This document shows, in pieces, positions 33,789 to 41,650 of a stretch of 46,824 nucleotides of DNA. Both the position numbers and the translations under genes were made by a program. Positions within the stretch are counted from its first letter, which is position 1. Each line of letters begins with the position of its first letter. This stretch comes from a virus: positions 1 through 46,824 of the IMG/VR virus record IMGVR_UViG_3300037149_000098, one strand, 5' to 3'. The notes under the pieces are model-generated. The model had not been told where the DNA came from. It saw only the letters and a list, made by a program, of their open reading frames with translations, and searched no databases.

Positions 33789-35096
33789 ATGATGTTTGGT
33801 AAAGGAACATGGACCCTGCTGAAACTAGTGCAGGGTGATGGGGGTGTGACCCCATTGGAAGCCTTCAAGACAGCGTTTGAAGCCGCTGGGTCTCGCTATA
33901 TTCCCCTTGTGGCCATTAGCGAGGCTATCCACGAGAAGTCTTCCACGATTGGCCTCGCTCCCTTTTCTCAGCCCCGCATGGGGGATCTGGAAGAGATCGA
34001 GTTCTACGTGGACAAGGCGGCAAAGGACTTCAAATCAGAAGATACGGAGTGTTTTATCAATAACCAGACCAACCTCCGTGAATGGGAGATGGTCGATGGG
34101 GAGCTTCTTTCGGGGCAGATTCATGTCCCCCTGGACCCTTTCTGGGAGCCAAGTTTTGATCAGTGGCAGTTCTCCCCTGGTGTTTACGGTATGTGGGTAA
34201 TGATGTTCGAGTATATCGACGCGATGGATGTGAACAGCAAGAAAGAGCATCTGGCCTACAATTACGGTGCCCCTTTCAAGTTCCAGTCTGCGGATATCAA
34301 GAAGCAGATCACCGAACAGGTGGAGGATATCAACACCTTCGTTCGCAAGCACCATCAGGTGGTGATTGACTTCAATATGGGCTACATCTGGATTAGTAGT
34401 GGGGCAAAGGCAATTCTTGAACCCGTCATGACCTTGCTGGATGAAATGGGCCTGATTTTTGAAACCCCCACTGATTTGGTGGGAGACATCAACGCAGATG
34501 ACGTTTCTGAGGCTCTGGAGACGCTGTACAACGCTTCCGTGATCAAGGATGATGTGGTGCGCCGTCTGGAAGAGTTCAAGCTCCACGGAGCCGATGGGGT
34601 TGAACCAGACTCCAACGCAGTGATGGAGAAGATCCTGAAGGCTTATTGTGCATTCAGCGAAATTCAGGGGTTCCATGTCGGCATGTCCGCGCCATTGGCC
34701 CTTTTTCTGGATCCCCGCTTCGTCTCACCCACAGCAGCCAGGAGCACCTACGAGGTGACAGAGCTTCTCAACTCGCATGAGTCGGCACGGGTAGCAGTCG
34801 CAGATTTGACGTTCTGTCATTACACTGATAGGATTGCCAAGAACGGAGAACCCAGGAAGTTTCTGGAGAAGCTGTTCAGCATTCAGGCATCCCCTGTGTT
34901 ATTCCATAAGGATCTTCCAGGGCTTCGAGTCTGTGGTTTGAATATCGATAACTACAGACGGATGATCAAGGTTCATATCAAAGCCACTGGTAATGCCCCA
35001 ACGATTGCGGAATACTGGAAGATGAGTCACGACTCCATGAAGGAATCGGTGTTCACTTACTACTCCGTGCTGAAGGACATCAAAGAATCCAGGTAA
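33789..35096 (+). CDS. Hypothetical protein, possibly RdgC-like
   Basis: 435 residues; two ATGs in a row at the start. Unrecognised at high confidence. The middle has K-K-Q-I-T-E-Q-V-E-D-I, a loop, then VVIDFNMGYIWIS and SSGAKAILEPVMTLLDEMG. This order (basic helix, strand 'wiD...g.i.v', helix of 'k.ae.v...L') is loosely like RdgC nucleoid/exonuclease-regulating proteins. Length is longer than the usual RdgC of about 300. Position in a replication/repair cluster fits, but I rate this guess low. No cysteine cluster or membrane segment. Confidence 0.55.
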   Translation: MMFGKGTWTLLKLVQGDGGVTPLEAFKTAFEAAGSRYIPLVAISEAIHEKSSTIGLAPFSQPRMGDLEEIEFYVDKAAKDFKSEDTECFINNQTNLREWEMVDGELLSGQIHVPLDPFWEPSFDQWQFSPGVYGMWVMMFEYIDAMDVNSKKEHLAYNYGAPFKFQSADIKKQITEQVEDINTFVRKHHQVVIDFNMGYIWISSGAKAILEPVMTLLDEMGLIFETPTDLVGDINADDVSEALETLYNASVIKDDVVRRLEEFKLHGADGVEPDSNAVMEKILKAYCAFSEIQGFHVGMSAPLALFLDPRFVSPTAARSTYEVTELLNSHESARVAVADLTFCHYTDRIAKNGEPRKFLEKLFSIQASPVLFHKDLPGLRVCGLNIDNYRRMIKVHIKATGNAPTIAEYWKMSHDSMKESVFTYYSVLKDIKESR

Positions 35097-35121
35097 TAGA
35101 TAGTAGGAAGAGGGAGCACTG

Positions 35122-36153
35122 TTGAATTTCTGGGCACCGGTATCGCTGAATCAAATTGTGGGCAACACTAGATCATTGGAGTTGCTTAGAGCGATCCTGG
35201 AGAACCGGGATCGTGCTCCCTCCTGCTATGTGTTAGACGGGCTGAATGGAGTCGGGAAGAACGCCATGGCTAAGCTGTTTCTCCATGAGTTGTTTCCCGA
35301 TGTCAAACCTAAAGTTGTCCAGCCTGAATTTTTCACACAAACGCTACAACAGGAAGACCTGGACGAGTATACTTGTCTGATTTGGGATCATGCGGAGCGG
35401 CTATCCACCGAACAGGCGGATCAACTTTGCGCTTATTTGGATCGATCAGATGTGAAATCGGTTTCGGTGTTCCTCTGTGTTAATTACAACAAGGTGCATA
35501 AAGGGCTCAGGGCCAGGGCCTTACGAATTCCTTGCTTGAAGCCAAGTCGAGCGGATCTGGTTGGTCTGCTTGGCTCCATTTGCGCGAGTCACCATCTTAA
35601 CTTTGAGCTAGAGGCGCTTAACCTCATAGCTGCCCGAAGTTCAGATACCCCTTCACGAGCTATTCTAGACCTTCAGGCTATTTCAGTGATGGGAGGGGTA
35701 ACAACTAAGACGGTGTGTAAATTGCAAGTAAATATTGAGGAGCAAGCTATCCAGCTTCTAACTAATATTGATCATCCGGATATCATGAAAATGGCTAGTT
35801 TGATTAAGGATATGCACCCCATGGAGGAGCTTATCGATGCTTTATTTGAAGTATATTCGACAGCTTTTTATGATAGTACAAAATCTCTTGGGGTTATTGC
35901 CGAAAAACTGAGTAATTATAAAAGGGTGGGAGACATTTTCATTAAATGGAAATCTGTTGTGGCTCCTCCCTCCTCAGCGTTGTTTATTCTCATAAAAGAA
36001 CTGGTAGATTCAAGAAAAGCAGTGGAAATGCCAGTTTTCATCTCCTCCCCTTCTCCAAAAAAGGAGGTCCAACGGGCTCCCATTGCCACGGAGGAAAGTT
36101 GGAACAAAATTATTTCTGAAGCGAGTAATATCGGTGATTCTTCAATACGGTGA
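35122..36153 (+). CDS. Clamp-loader-like AAA+ protein with altered ATP site
   Basis: 343 residues, TTG start six bases after GGGAG. Order and motifs match DnaX/RFC-type loaders: the N-terminal W-A-P-V-S-L-N-Q-I-V-G, then Walker A G-L-N-G-V-G-K-N at 40-47, Walker B-like C-L-I-W-D-H-A-E at 85-92, and the L-R-A-R-A-L-R-I segment where sensor/SRC residues lie. The Walker A Thr/Ser is Asn and the Walker B acidic pair is D-H, so ATP hydrolysis may be lost, as in delta'-type subunits. It would load a sliding clamp for the phage polymerase. No clamp gene was recognised here. It overlaps the NusG-like gene. Confidence 0.72.
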   Translation: MNFWAPVSLNQIVGNTRSLELLRAILENRDRAPSCYVLDGLNGVGKNAMAKLFLHELFPDVKPKVVQPEFFTQTLQQEDLDEYTCLIWDHAERLSTEQADQLCAYLDRSDVKSVSVFLCVNYNKVHKGLRARALRIPCLKPSRADLVGLLGSICASHHLNFELEALNLIAARSSDTPSRAILDLQAISVMGGVTTKTVCKLQVNIEEQAIQLLTNIDHPDIMKMASLIKDMHPMEELIDALFEVYSTAFYDSTKSLGVIAEKLSNYKRVGDIFIKWKSVVAPPSSALFILIKELVDSRKAVEMPVFISSPSPKKEVQRAPIATEESWNKIISEASNIGDSSIR

Positions 36154-37231
36154 TATCAAAAAGCTCAAAGGACTCAAGTGGTATATCCTTGAAGTCAGAT
36201 CAGAGCGAACAGTAGAGAACGTAATTCGTCGTGTTGGTAAGACCATGCCTACTATATTTAAGGACGGAGGGTCTTGTGAGGTGTTTGTTCCGATAGAGGA
36301 CCGAGATCTCAATTTGTTTAGCCTATCCACCTCCTCCTATGTGTTTCTCCGTTCTGATCGAAAGAAAGAATTACAGAAGTTCAAAGGGGTCACAGGTGTG
36401 GTAGGGATCCTCTGTGAGGGGGAGCAGCAGCGGATTGATAAGGCCCTGATGGTGGAGGATGACTACGTTCAGGAATTAATCAAGATGACAGAGGAGAAGT
36501 TTATGAAGAGCCCAGAGTCCATACAGGTCGGCTCCTTTGTTCGTATTCTGGATGGTTTGGATAAAGGGTTCTGTGGGCATGTATCTCGCATAGATCGAGG
36601 CTACGCCCTGATCCGGGTTGAGCTTAAAACTAGACAGATGTTCATTGATACTCCTCTGCACAATCTCAAAGATTTGAGTTTTGTGCCACCCAACTCAAGA
36701 GTGTTTTACTACTCTGACTTAGTGGACGAGTATGTGAAGGAGTACAGTGATGAGGCCATCATGACCCTAGCTAAGGATTTGGAGTTTGTGATGGAGGTGA
36801 CTGAACCCCTCCCCTCTGATGAACCAGATGAAAAGAAAGTCAAGTATGGTCGGCAGAAGACCGTTACGGCCATGACAAAGAAATTGATATTCAGCGGCAT
36901 CAAAGACCCAAAGGTCATAATTAAAGAAACATTGGCAGCCATTGAATCAAGTGACATCAAAAAACCGAAGAGTGCGTTTATCTTCTATTCAATCCTTAAA
37001 CAGGCCATCATGGAGACCCTGTTCAAAGATGATAGTAGGATCAAAACTTATAAAGATGTGGTCAAGTATTACGGGGATTCTTACCGTTTTTCTCCAAAAA
37101 TGATCGCTGAATTGGATGAACATTCGATCCTACCTCCAAAAAGCGAGACCTCGGATAAATCGAATCAGCACTCTACAGTAATAAAAATCAAACTGACCAA
37201 GGAGTCAAAATGTCAAACACCACCGGAATAG
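36134..37231 (+). CDS. NusG/Spt5-like transcription elongation protein
   Basis: 365 residues from the GTG at 36134. The frame is open from a TTG at 36083, but no ribosome-binding site is properly spaced there. NGN domain: L-K-W-Y-I-L-E-V-R-S-E-R near 15-26, the E-V-F-V-P strand near 55, a S-Y-V-F-L-R segment (GYvfvr position) near 75, and G-V-T-G-V-V-G near 93. KOW domain: V-G-S-F-V-R-I-L-D-G-L-D-K-G-F-C-G-H-V near 137-155. NusG family members ride on RNA polymerase and affect pausing and termination. A roughly 180-residue helical C-terminal extension is unusual. The gene lies between the loader and the actin-like ATPase, overlapping both. Confidence 0.75.
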   Translation: MILQYGDIKKLKGLKWYILEVRSERTVENVIRRVGKTMPTIFKDGGSCEVFVPIEDRDLNLFSLSTSSYVFLRSDRKKELQKFKGVTGVVGILCEGEQQRIDKALMVEDDYVQELIKMTEEKFMKSPESIQVGSFVRILDGLDKGFCGHVSRIDRGYALIRVELKTRQMFIDTPLHNLKDLSFVPPNSRVFYYSDLVDEYVKEYSDEAIMTLAKDLEFVMEVTEPLPSDEPDEKKVKYGRQKTVTAMTKKLIFSGIKDPKVIIKETLAAIESSDIKKPKSAFIFYSILKQAIMETLFKDDSRIKTYKDVVKYYGDSYRFSPKMIAELDEHSILPPKSETSDKSNQHSTVIKIKLTKESKCQTPPE

Positions 37232-38292
37232 GATTAGATATTGGTACCGCTTACATCGTCTCTGCCAAATCTGACATCGACAATAAAGTCAAAATTAGCT
37301 CGGTAAGGGACTGCTTTCTTGCTCTCCCTCTGGATCAATCTCCCGCATTGGAGATTGCGGGAGTGGAGTTCATTGAGGGTGCAGAGGAGGTCTATGTGGT
37401 CGGTAACGATGCGATCAATTTGATTGGTGTCCTCGGAGGGGAGCTACGCCGTCCTCTCAGCAAGGGCTTTATCAGTCCCAAGGAAGAAGATGGGAAGGAG
37501 ATACTTCAACTCATCCTTCAGCAGATCCTTGGAAAGCCCCAGGTTCCGGGGGAGCTTGTGGCTTTCTCAGTACCTGGGCCTATTTTTGACGTTGAATCCA
37601 CGGTCGCCCCTAAACCCAGCCATGATTCCTCTCTGACCTTCCATACCAGCTTCTTCAAGAATCTGATCACCGATCTGGGTTATACGGCCCGTCCGGTCAA
37701 CGAAGCGGTAGCAGTCTGCTTCAATGAAACCGTGGTCCCCAAGAACCCATCTGAAACCCCCCTAACCGGACTCTCAATTTCGTTTGGTGCTGGCACTACA
37801 AATTTGGCCTTAACATTCAAATCTATTCCTGTTAAGTGCTTTGCTCTTCCCTTCGGCGGAGATTATGTAGACCAGATGGCAGCCAAGGCCACTGATTCCA
37901 CACTTTCTCATGTAACTTTGTTGAAAGAACGTGGTGTTGATTTGATGACTGGACTCGTAACAACCAAGGGTGAGTTTGACGATACCCAGACTGAACGTCA
38001 GGCCGAAGCAATTGCAGTCGCCTATGCAGACCTAATCACTAAATTGGTCAACGCCACCAATAAATTCTTCAGCTTCAATGAGAATCGTGTGGAAATCCCT
38101 GATACTATTCCGGTCATCCTGGCGGGTGGGACTACTAAGGCCCCCAATTTCATGAAACTTTTCAATAAAATTTTCATGGAGAATCTTGATGTGAGATTCA
38201 AAGTTTCAGAGGCAAGGCTGTCCGCAACTCCTTTGGATGCTACGGCCAGTGGCTGCTTGAACTTCGTCCGGATCCTTCAGAAAAGAGGCTAA
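37210..38292 (+). CDS. Actin-like ATPase (ParM/MreB/Hsp70 fold)
   Basis: 360 residues; AAGGAG before the ATG. Motifs of the actin superfamily in order: phosphate-1 G-I-G-L-D-I-G-T-A at 6-14, connect-1 P-V-N-E-A-V-A-V near 163-170, phosphate-2 I-S-F-G-A-G-T-T-N-L near 189-198, adenosine V-I-L-A-G-G-T-T-K-A-P-N near 301-312. Length fits plasmid ParM/Alp proteins. These polymerise with ATP and move or position DNA or other cargo. A DNA-binding partner and iterated centromere site are not evident nearby, so plasmid-type partition is unproven. The next gene encodes a membrane-anchored coiled coil, a possible partner. Confidence 0.8.
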   Translation: MSNTTGIGLDIGTAYIVSAKSDIDNKVKISSVRDCFLALPLDQSPALEIAGVEFIEGAEEVYVVGNDAINLIGVLGGELRRPLSKGFISPKEEDGKEILQLILQQILGKPQVPGELVAFSVPGPIFDVESTVAPKPSHDSSLTFHTSFFKNLITDLGYTARPVNEAVAVCFNETVVPKNPSETPLTGLSISFGAGTTNLALTFKSIPVKCFALPFGGDYVDQMAAKATDSTLSHVTLLKERGVDLMTGLVTTKGEFDDTQTERQAEAIAVAYADLITKLVNATNKFFSFNENRVEIPDTIPVILAGGTTKAPNFMKLFNKIFMENLDVRFKVSEARLSATPLDATASGCLNFVRILQKRG

Positions 38293-38344
38293 TCGGAGTA
38301 GTGGGCTACCCGTTTCTCTGTTTGTAGCGGAACAGGTAACTCTC

Positions 38345-39232
38345 ATGAATGACGATAAAGCTCTCCTTAATTCAGTCCCAGCATTGGTCCCAGCCCCAGC
38401 GGTTACCCCGCTCCCCGTGGCCCCCCCGAGACTTCAAATGCCCACCATTAATTTCAGTGGTGGGCATTTTATCATAATGCTCATAGCCATTGGAATCACA
38501 TGGTGGGTGACTAAACGCAATCTCCCTACTCAAGCCATCGCTCAGACTCAGATGGCTCAATTCCAAGCCCTTTCTGATAAAGTTGACCAACTAGCCGGTC
38601 ACGTAGTCACACAATCTGACCTTGAAGACAAGGTTAAGGCTCAGATGGGATCAGCCTTCTCCGCAGCGGTAGCCAAACAGGATGGAACCCTCACTAATCT
38701 TGCCACAGCAGTTGGGCAAATCCAGGGGCAATTATCAGCTATGGGTCAGACCACGGTACAGAAAACACCTACCGGAGGCTTCAGCACCACTCTGAATCAG
38801 GATAGAGGGGCAGCCCCCCCGCTTACCAGTGTAAATCTCACATATGATCCGACCTCCTCTGGGCTTAAAAGTCAGTGGGATAATCATACTGAAAAATTTA
38901 CAGCAAGTTATGGAGAGTGGAGAACTAGCGGGGATGGCGCGAGAGCGGCACTTACACTGTCTAGGGATGTGTATAACGGCTCAGTGAAAGTTGGAACTGA
39001 ACAGATCCCCCTAGTCAACGGAGACGCCTATTTCAGTCAATCTGATATTGCTCGAACTGCTCCAACACCAAAGTATACGTTTATGATTGGATCCAGTTAT
39101 GATATGCAAACAGGGAAACCCCACCTGAGTGGTCTGATCGGAAAGCAGTTCTCCCCAGTATCTGGGATTGCTACCGGCTATGTGAATAACGGATGGACAG
39201 TCCTTTATACCTATAGGTTTGGCACGAAATAG
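38345..39232 (+). CDS. Membrane-anchored coiled-coil protein with beta-rich C-terminus
   Basis: 295 residues. A Pro/Ala-rich cytoplasmic-looking start (1-38) is followed by one membrane helix at about 41-56 (HFIIMLIAIGITWWV) and K-R. A helical coiled coil covers about 62-135, and a Ser/Thr/Gly-rich beta region reaches the aromatic C-terminus (Y-T-Y-R-F-G), similar to outer-membrane beta-strand ends. Orientation is probably N-in or as a signal anchor. It follows the actin-like ATPase by 52 bases. Function unknown; envelope-spanning or filament-anchoring roles are both conceivable. Confidence 0.62.
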   Translation: MNDDKALLNSVPALVPAPAVTPLPVAPPRLQMPTINFSGGHFIIMLIAIGITWWVTKRNLPTQAIAQTQMAQFQALSDKVDQLAGHVVTQSDLEDKVKAQMGSAFSAAVAKQDGTLTNLATAVGQIQGQLSAMGQTTVQKTPTGGFSTTLNQDRGAAPPLTSVNLTYDPTSSGLKSQWDNHTEKFTASYGEWRTSGDGARAALTLSRDVYNGSVKVGTEQIPLVNGDAYFSQSDIARTAPTPKYTFMIGSSYDMQTGKPHLSGLIGKQFSPVSGIATGYVNNGWTVLYTYRFGTK

Positions 39233-39377
39233 TGTATTTTTAACACTGAGTCAGAATCGTAGTTTTATGCGAGTTCCTCAACAACATAAAAGTAAATTTT
39301 GGCCTTAATAAACTGAATATTCAGTACCTAGAATAGGTGAGGAACTTCCCCCTTTTTGATATCATAGGAGACGCAAC
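39233..39377. promoter_or_regulatory. Intergenic control region with nested inverted repeats
   Basis: 145 gene-free bases. A 14-base perfect palindrome ACTGAATATTCAGT lies at 39312-39325. It is enclosed by AGTTCCTCA (39272-39280) and TGAGGAACT (39338-39346), exact reverse complements. TAGAAT at 39329-39334 could be a -10 box. AT-rich. The palindrome looks like a dimer-protein operator; the outer arms may also form an mRNA hairpin. Confidence 0.45.
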
Positions 39378-39884
39378 ATGGCAGCACCCATCAGTGCAAC
39401 TGGAGTGACTGGAGCAACCGGAGCAACTGCTCCTCCCCTCCCCCCCATCACTATTGTAATCAACAAGGCACAGTTTGAGGCGGCGGTCCAGCAGTATCTC
39501 AACTTATCCCCCGCAAAGGCAGAGTTGGATGTCATCAAGTCGTTGAGTTGGCCGTCCTGCTGCATCCCCCCAGCCCTTTGGACTACTATGGCAGATGTGG
39601 AGACCCTGATTGCCTTGGTCGCCTCAGCTTGTGAGTTGGCAAAGACGGCTATCCTGAAACAGTATGACCCTGCGGGAACCTTGGGAAACAAGATTGACAA
39701 CGAGATCGTACTCGCTGTGGCAGTGCAGATTGTGGGTCAGGCCATTTCCTTTGGTGGCATTTTCGGTGTGTTGGCCGAGCATCTGAAAGAGGGGCTCCTC
39801 TCTATGCTGGTAAGCATCTGGGTAGACCAGCAGCCCACAAACTGGGTTTCGCTGGCAGAAAAAATTCTCGGCCTCAGTCTCTAA
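39378..39884 (+). CDS. Hypothetical protein with short G-A-T repeat start
   Basis: 168 residues; AGGAG before the ATG. The first 20 residues (ATGVTGATGATAPP) recall the collagen-like/fibre repeats elsewhere in the window. The remainder is Ala/Leu-rich and helical with hydrophobic stretches (LVASACELAKTAIL; ILAVAVQIVGQAISFGGIFGVL region, exact residues about 115-138) that might cross a membrane. Two adjacent Cys residues near 55. No known family; function unknown. Confidence 0.6.
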   Translation: MAAPISATGVTGATGATAPPLPPITIVINKAQFEAAVQQYLNLSPAKAELDVIKSLSWPSCCIPPALWTTMADVETLIALVASACELAKTAILKQYDPAGTLGNKIDNEIVLAVAVQIVGQAISFGGIFGVLAEHLKEGLLSMLVSIWVDQQPTNWVSLAEKILGLSL

Positions 39885-39895
39885 TCGAGGTCAAT

Positions 39896-40171
39896 GTGTG
39901 CCTTCTTGCTAAAATCGGAGATCATGAATACATGGCCTTTTTTAAGCCAGTGCATGGCAGCACCGACTATAGCGGGAGAATAGAACTCCGAGACTCCACC
40001 TTTCAAACTATCCCTCTTGACTCTCTACTCGGCCCCATTGGTAGTATCCTGGTTAAGGATCCCGCTGAGGCCGATTGGCATGAAATGTCTATAGAAGACT
40101 TAAAACAATTGGCCAAGGATTCTATGGCGAAATCTCTCGTCGGCCTGCAAAGTCTTTCGAAGCAGTCATGA
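39896..40171 (+). CDS. Small hypothetical protein
   Basis: 91 residues, GTG start shortly after a GAGG. An N-terminal beta-rich part (LAKIGDHEYMAFFKPV) is followed by an acidic helix and a Lys/Ser-rich helix. No motif recognised. In a row of small genes between the control region at 39233-39377 and the terminator at 40752-40780. Confidence 0.55.
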   Translation: MCLLAKIGDHEYMAFFKPVHGSTDYSGRIELRDSTFQTIPLDSLLGPIGSILVKDPAEADWHEMSIEDLKQLAKDSMAKSLVGLQSLSKQS

Positions 40172-40210
40172 CAAAACGCAGTATTAGTAGAGCAGGTAGA
40201 AGGAGTTTGG

Positions 40211-40456
40211 GTGGGTGTCTTGAGCCTTAGTAAGTTAGACCGTATTGAACCGAAGGGCGGGACACGCTCCACATATGAGAAGAGGGCACCGGCAGGTTCC
40301 AAGGCAATTCCGTGCTGTCTCCAATGTAGGGCACCCTTTGACTTGGCAGAACTGTCTATGGTAGATCAGATGGACGCCCTGGACGGTGTTTTGATTTGTG
40401 AAGATTGCAAGAAAGAGAACAAACTTTCTGAGCAAAAGCACCACCATTTCGAGTAA
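40211..40456 (+). CDS. Small zinc-finger protein
   Basis: 81 residues, GTG start after AAGGAG; a TTG at 40220 is the alternative. After a basic start the protein shows C-C-L-Q-C-R-A-P-F-D-L at about 33-43 and I-C-E-D-C-K-K at about 63-69, a treble-clef or DksA-like four-Cys spacing. It ends His-rich. It might bind RNA polymerase or nucleic acid by analogy with DksA/TraR-type fingers, but the helical coiled coil typical of DksA is missing. Function unknown. Confidence 0.6.
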   Translation: MGVLSLSKLDRIEPKGGTRSTYEKRAPAGSKAIPCCLQCRAPFDLAELSMVDQMDALDGVLICEDCKKENKLSEQKHHHFE

Positions 40457-40510
40457 TACATAACATACCAGCGGAATCCTCCGCACCCCGTTAACTCAAA
40501 GGAGAGTCCT

Positions 40511-40717
40511 ATGACCACCAAGCCCGATGTAACCTCAGTCATCAGAGGAGAGTTCGCCAAGACCGACACGCTCACCGTCAAGCAGATCAGAGCCATCAGT
40601 CCCGAACTCGACAACGCCAATCTCGTTCGCAAGGGGTTCAAGGCCCTGATTGCCGAGAATCTCTGCACTCTGGAGGGCAGCAAGCGCGGATCCAAATACG
40701 TCCGCAAGCAGTCCTAA
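40511..40717 (+). CDS. Small winged-HTH-like protein
   Basis: 68 residues, AAAGGAG before the ATG. Pattern: helix, T-V-K-Q-I-R-A-I-S-P-E-L, N-A-N-L-V-R-K-G-F-K-A-L-I recognition-like helix, then a wing (TLEGSKRGSKYV) with a basic end. This is a typical small winged helix DNA-binding layout. It is the last gene before the strong terminator at 40752-40780. It could regulate phage transcription, for example at the 39312 palindrome (inference). Confidence 0.6.
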   Translation: MTTKPDVTSVIRGEFAKTDTLTVKQIRAISPELDNANLVRKGFKALIAENLCTLEGSKRGSKYVRKQS

Positions 40718-40751
40718 CCAGACCCCAAGAGCACAGCAAGTTGATGAGTAG

Positions 40752-40780
40752 ACCGAGGCTTAAATGAGCCTCGGTTTTTT
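40752..40780 (+). terminator. Intrinsic terminator
   Basis: CCGAGGCT (40753-40760) pairs perfectly with AGCCTCGG (40767-40774) around a six-base loop, followed directly by six Ts (40775-40780). This is a classical Rho-independent terminator. Confidence 0.92.
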
Positions 40781-40797
40781 ATTGCTGGACTTTTTGT

Positions 40798-40812
40798 CCC
40801 TCCTGTAGAGGG
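40798..40812 (+). promoter_or_regulatory. Hairpin burying the lipoprotein-like gene's ribosome-binding site
   Basis: CCCTC (40798-40802) pairs with GAGGG (40808-40812) around CTGTA. The right arm is the Shine-Dalgarno of the ATG at 40820. A competing hairpin, GGAC/GTCC (40787-40799), shares two bases with it, so a switch is conceivable. Confidence 0.4.
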
Positions 40813-40819
40813 GGTAGCC

Positions 40820-41605
40820 ATGCGACCCATATGTTTTGCCCTAGTGATGGGGTTGGTATTAATGGTAAATTGCGGGAGGACACCTCCCCCCATAAAGACG
40901 GTGGCCCCCGTTCCGGCTGAAACAACCATTCGGACTAAGGTAGAGGAACAGGCCGTTTCTAAATCAGTGGCGAAAGCTGTCCAGCAGTCTCATCTTAAGA
41001 TAGCAGCCACTCCTAAACCACCTCCTAAACCCCCTGAGAAGGAAGCAATGGATACTTTGGAAGTGGAAACTGACACCTCTGTTTGGACAGTGGGGAAGAC
41101 GGGGATCATTACAGTGGTGATCGCTGAGCCGGAACTAGTAGCGGACGCCTCTCATTCGAATGAGATTGGCATCGGGTCCACTTTGGTGCCTATCTCCGCA
41201 TACTATCTCGTAGCCCTCGAAGGAGCCCTTCCAGGGCAGTTTGATATCGCTCCCGCCCCAGGACAGCAGGAAAAGCAACACAGGGCTCCAAAGGGCTATC
41301 CGGCCACTTGGCGATACGAAATCACACCGCTTCGCAAGGGGAAGGTGGACCTTCTCTTCACCCTGAAAATTTTTGCGGAGAATGATACGGCTGGGACAGC
41401 CATCGCTACCCGTCCCCTTCATCTGGATGTTACCTCAAAATTTCCCTCTTCATTTTTATTCAGTCTGAACCACACTATTACCAACGGCCCCGGCTGGGGA
41501 GCAGTATTAGGAGTTGTGGCCGCCCTCATCACAGCGTTGGCATATTCAACGTGGTGGAGAAGTAGGCGCAAAAGTCGTAAAAAGCAAATCGTTTCGAAGG
41601 ACTGA
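40820..41605 (+). CDS. Lipoprotein-like protein with C-terminal membrane helix (possible u-spanin)
   Basis: 261 residues. N-terminal signal with Cys 18 after a hydrophobic stretch (FALVMGLVLMVNC); the residue before Cys is Asn, which is poor for a lipobox. Then a Pro/Lys/Val-rich linker, a beta-rich periplasmic-looking domain (about 75-210), and one C-terminal membrane helix near 222-243 followed by a strongly basic tail (RSRRKSRKK). An N-terminal lipid anchor plus C-terminal membrane helix is the layout of unimolecular spanins, which join outer to inner membrane during lysis of Gram-negative hosts. The weak lipobox and lack of adjacent holin/endolysin keep this tentative. Confidence 0.6.
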   Translation: MRPICFALVMGLVLMVNCGRTPPPIKTVAPVPAETTIRTKVEEQAVSKSVAKAVQQSHLKIAATPKPPPKPPEKEAMDTLEVETDTSVWTVGKTGIITVVIAEPELVADASHSNEIGIGSTLVPISAYYLVALEGALPGQFDIAPAPGQQEKQHRAPKGYPATWRYEITPLRKGKVDLLFTLKIFAENDTAGTAIATRPLHLDVTSKFPSSFLFSLNHTITNGPGWGAVLGVVAALITALAYSTWWRSRRKSRKKQIVSKD

Positions 41606-41650
41606 AACCAGCTAGTTTACCACTACCAGCTTCTCTTGAAAGGGGACACA

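Noticed and set aside
38293-38344. ParC-type centromere after the actin-like gene
   Set aside because: No iterated short repeats in the 52-base gap, and no ParR-like gene follows.
40168-40230. 20-residue reading frame between two small genes
   Set aside because: Overlaps both neighbours, has no ribosome-binding site and no distinct composition.
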